Assembly: GCA_025363495.1 (NCBI GenBank)
Contig: JANYDR010000064.1
Location: 1-7,024, forward strand
Source: Cyclobacteriaceae bacterium
Lineage (GTDB): Bacteria; Bacteroidota; Bacteroidia; Cytophagales; Cyclobacteriaceae
Reading direction: 5' to 3'
Length of the DNA: 7,024 bases
A model generated the notes under the pieces. The model did not search any database. It worked only from the letters and a program-made list of their open reading frames with translations, and was not told where the DNA came from. Shown here piece after piece: positions 6,105 to 7,024 of this stretch. Positions within the stretch are counted from its first letter, which is position 1; each line of letters opens with the position of its first letter. The translations under genes and the position numbers were made by a program.

Positions 6105-6970
6105 GCCAGATACACTCCGCTTAAAATCAACGCCATCCCAATAAAATGAGTCACCATCAATTCTTCACCGTCAATAACTCCCCACATTACTGATACAATC
6201 GGCATGATATAGGTTACTGAACTTGCGAAAAGAGGTGTTGTCATTTTAACCATTTTATTGAAAATGGAAACAGCAACAGCAGTGCTCATGAATCCCAGCA
6301 AAGCAACGAAGCCAAAAGCTTTCCATGCTCCAGGGGCAGTTGCGAGCGTTGAAGTAAAATCAGTGAAACCTAAAAGATAGATGGCACCTAACGGAGCAAT
6401 GAGTATTACAGAAATACTTGTAATTGTAAGAGACCCTAAATCGGCAATTTTAAATTTGATGAAGTTAAGATTGAGACCGTAAAAGGCACACGCAAGAACA
6501 ATTAGCAATCCATAAAGATTAAAGCCTGTAAATTCTCCACCCGTTCTTGACAACATTAATAATACAGCTCCTGCAAGACCAATCAGCATTCCGATCACGG
6601 CTCCCCTTTTAAATATTACCTGAAATAATACGGCGCCCATCACCATCGTCCAGAGTGGCGAGAGTGTGTTAAGAATCCCTGCAACCGAACTACTGATATG
6701 ACGTTGCGCCGCAGTGAAAAGAAAAGCAGGTATAAATACACCCATTAATCCGGATAGAAATAATTTATAAAGGTGAGTCGATCTGACTTCTTTCCATTTG
6801 AGGATCGCTAATGGAAATAAAACAATCCCCGCCACAGTAACTCTCAAAGCCGCAACTTGTCCCGGATCAAAAACAACCAATCCCTTCTTCATTAAAATGA
6901 AAGAAGTGCCCCAGATGAGAGCGAGTACCAACATTAAGAATATAGCGAGGGGAGAATTTTTTTGTTCCAA
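6092..6970 (-). CDS. EamA/DMT-superfamily transporter (RhaT-like drug/metabolite exporter)
   Basis: The 292-residue product is almost wholly hydrophobic with about ten membrane segments (roughly 8-27, 36-57, 67-88, 92-114, 121-140, 149-170, 178-200, 215-236, 245-266 and 273-290), in two five-helix halves typical of the drug/metabolite transporter superfamily. Family markers are ALIWGTSFILMKKGL (17-31), with the W-G-S/T-F-K pattern of the first helix, NTLSPLWT (101-108) in the first repeat, and SVTYIMPIVSVMWG with GEE (251-270) in the second. It should sit in the inner membrane and export small metabolites; the substrate cannot be deduced. The start is a TTG at 6970: an in-frame TAA lies five codons upstream with no other usual start between. 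The first internal ATG (6934, residue 13) would cut into the first helix. The stop lies inside a heptamer repeat array. The oxidoreductase gene follows after 64 nt. Confidence 0.92.
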   Translation of the reverse strand: MEQKNSPLAIFLMLVLALIWGTSFILMKKGLVVFDPGQVAALRVTVAGIVLFPLAILKWKEVRSTHLYKLFLSGLMGVFIPAFLFTAAQRHISSSVAGILNTLSPLWTMVMGAVLFQVIFKRGAVIGMLIGLAGAVLLMLSRTGGEFTGFNLYGLLIVLACAFYGLNLNFIKFKIADLGSLTITSISVILIAPLGAIYLLGFTDFTSTLATAPGAWKAFGFVALLGFMSTAVAVSIFNKMVKMTTPLFASSVTYIMPIVSVMWGVIDGEELMVTHFIGMALILSGVYLANRK

Positions 6971-6985
6971 AGGAGTGAGTCTTTA

Positions 6986-7024
6986 GTTACCGGTTACTGG
7001 TTGCCGGGGACCCGGTAACTGGCG
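6986..7024. repeat. Degenerate heptamer array upstream of the EamA gene, cut by window edge
   Basis: The units gttaccg, gttactg and gttgccg follow one another (6986-7006), then an eight-base variant gggacccg (7007-7014), then gtaactg and a partial gcg at the edge. The array contains a 9-bp inverted repeat, agttaccgg (6985-6993) with ccggtaact (7012-7020) around an 18-base loop, which could fold in RNA. It lies 16 nt upstream of the TTG start of the EamA gene and extends past the window. No convincing promoter box is seen between it and the start codon. Confidence 0.6.

Overview
The window looks like a piece of a Bacteroidota chromosome, most likely of the Cytophagales/Cytophagia type. Three things point there: moderate GC with A-rich leaders and no clear Shine-Dalgarno sites, one plausible Bacteroidota-type promoter (TTTG, 19 nt, TAAATTAG), and a large outer-membrane protein that joins a TolB-like propeller to an Omp85-like barrel. 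The assignment rests on sequence character only; no search was run.

All five recognisable genes lie on the minus strand, so transcription runs from high to low coordinates. In that order they are: an EamA/DMT-family inner-membrane transporter (6970-6092); a DAO-family FAD-dependent oxidoreductase (6027-4966); a large secreted protein with a metallopeptidase-like N-terminal region that lacks its zinc ligands, a beta-propeller, a basic linker and an Omp85-like barrel (4951-1577); the YicC-family endoribonuclease (1534-656); and the first 174 codons of a secreted, lipocalin-like repeat protein that runs off the left edge (522-1). The middle three genes are tightly packed (14 nt and 42 nt gaps) and are probably cotranscribed, but their products share no obvious pathway: amine or amino-acid oxidation, envelope biogenesis or surface display, and RNA decay.

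The non-coding DNA is short, and no gap exceeds 140 nt. The 133-nt gap after yicC holds a perfect 11-bp hairpin with a seven-T loop (read on the minus strand), bracketed by two exact 16-bp direct repeats. One repeat copy carries the -33 element of the likely promoter for the last gene. The spacers on both sides of the EamA gene hold degenerate heptamer tandem arrays, and one of them supplies the last codons and the stop of the EamA gene.

I do not see a defence system, mobile element, CRISPR array, RNA gene or biosynthetic cluster. The least ordinary item is the architecture of the large outer-membrane protein, with its duplicated acidic motif in the periplasmic linker. The rest is ordinary housekeeping and accessory sequence with interesting intergenic repeats.
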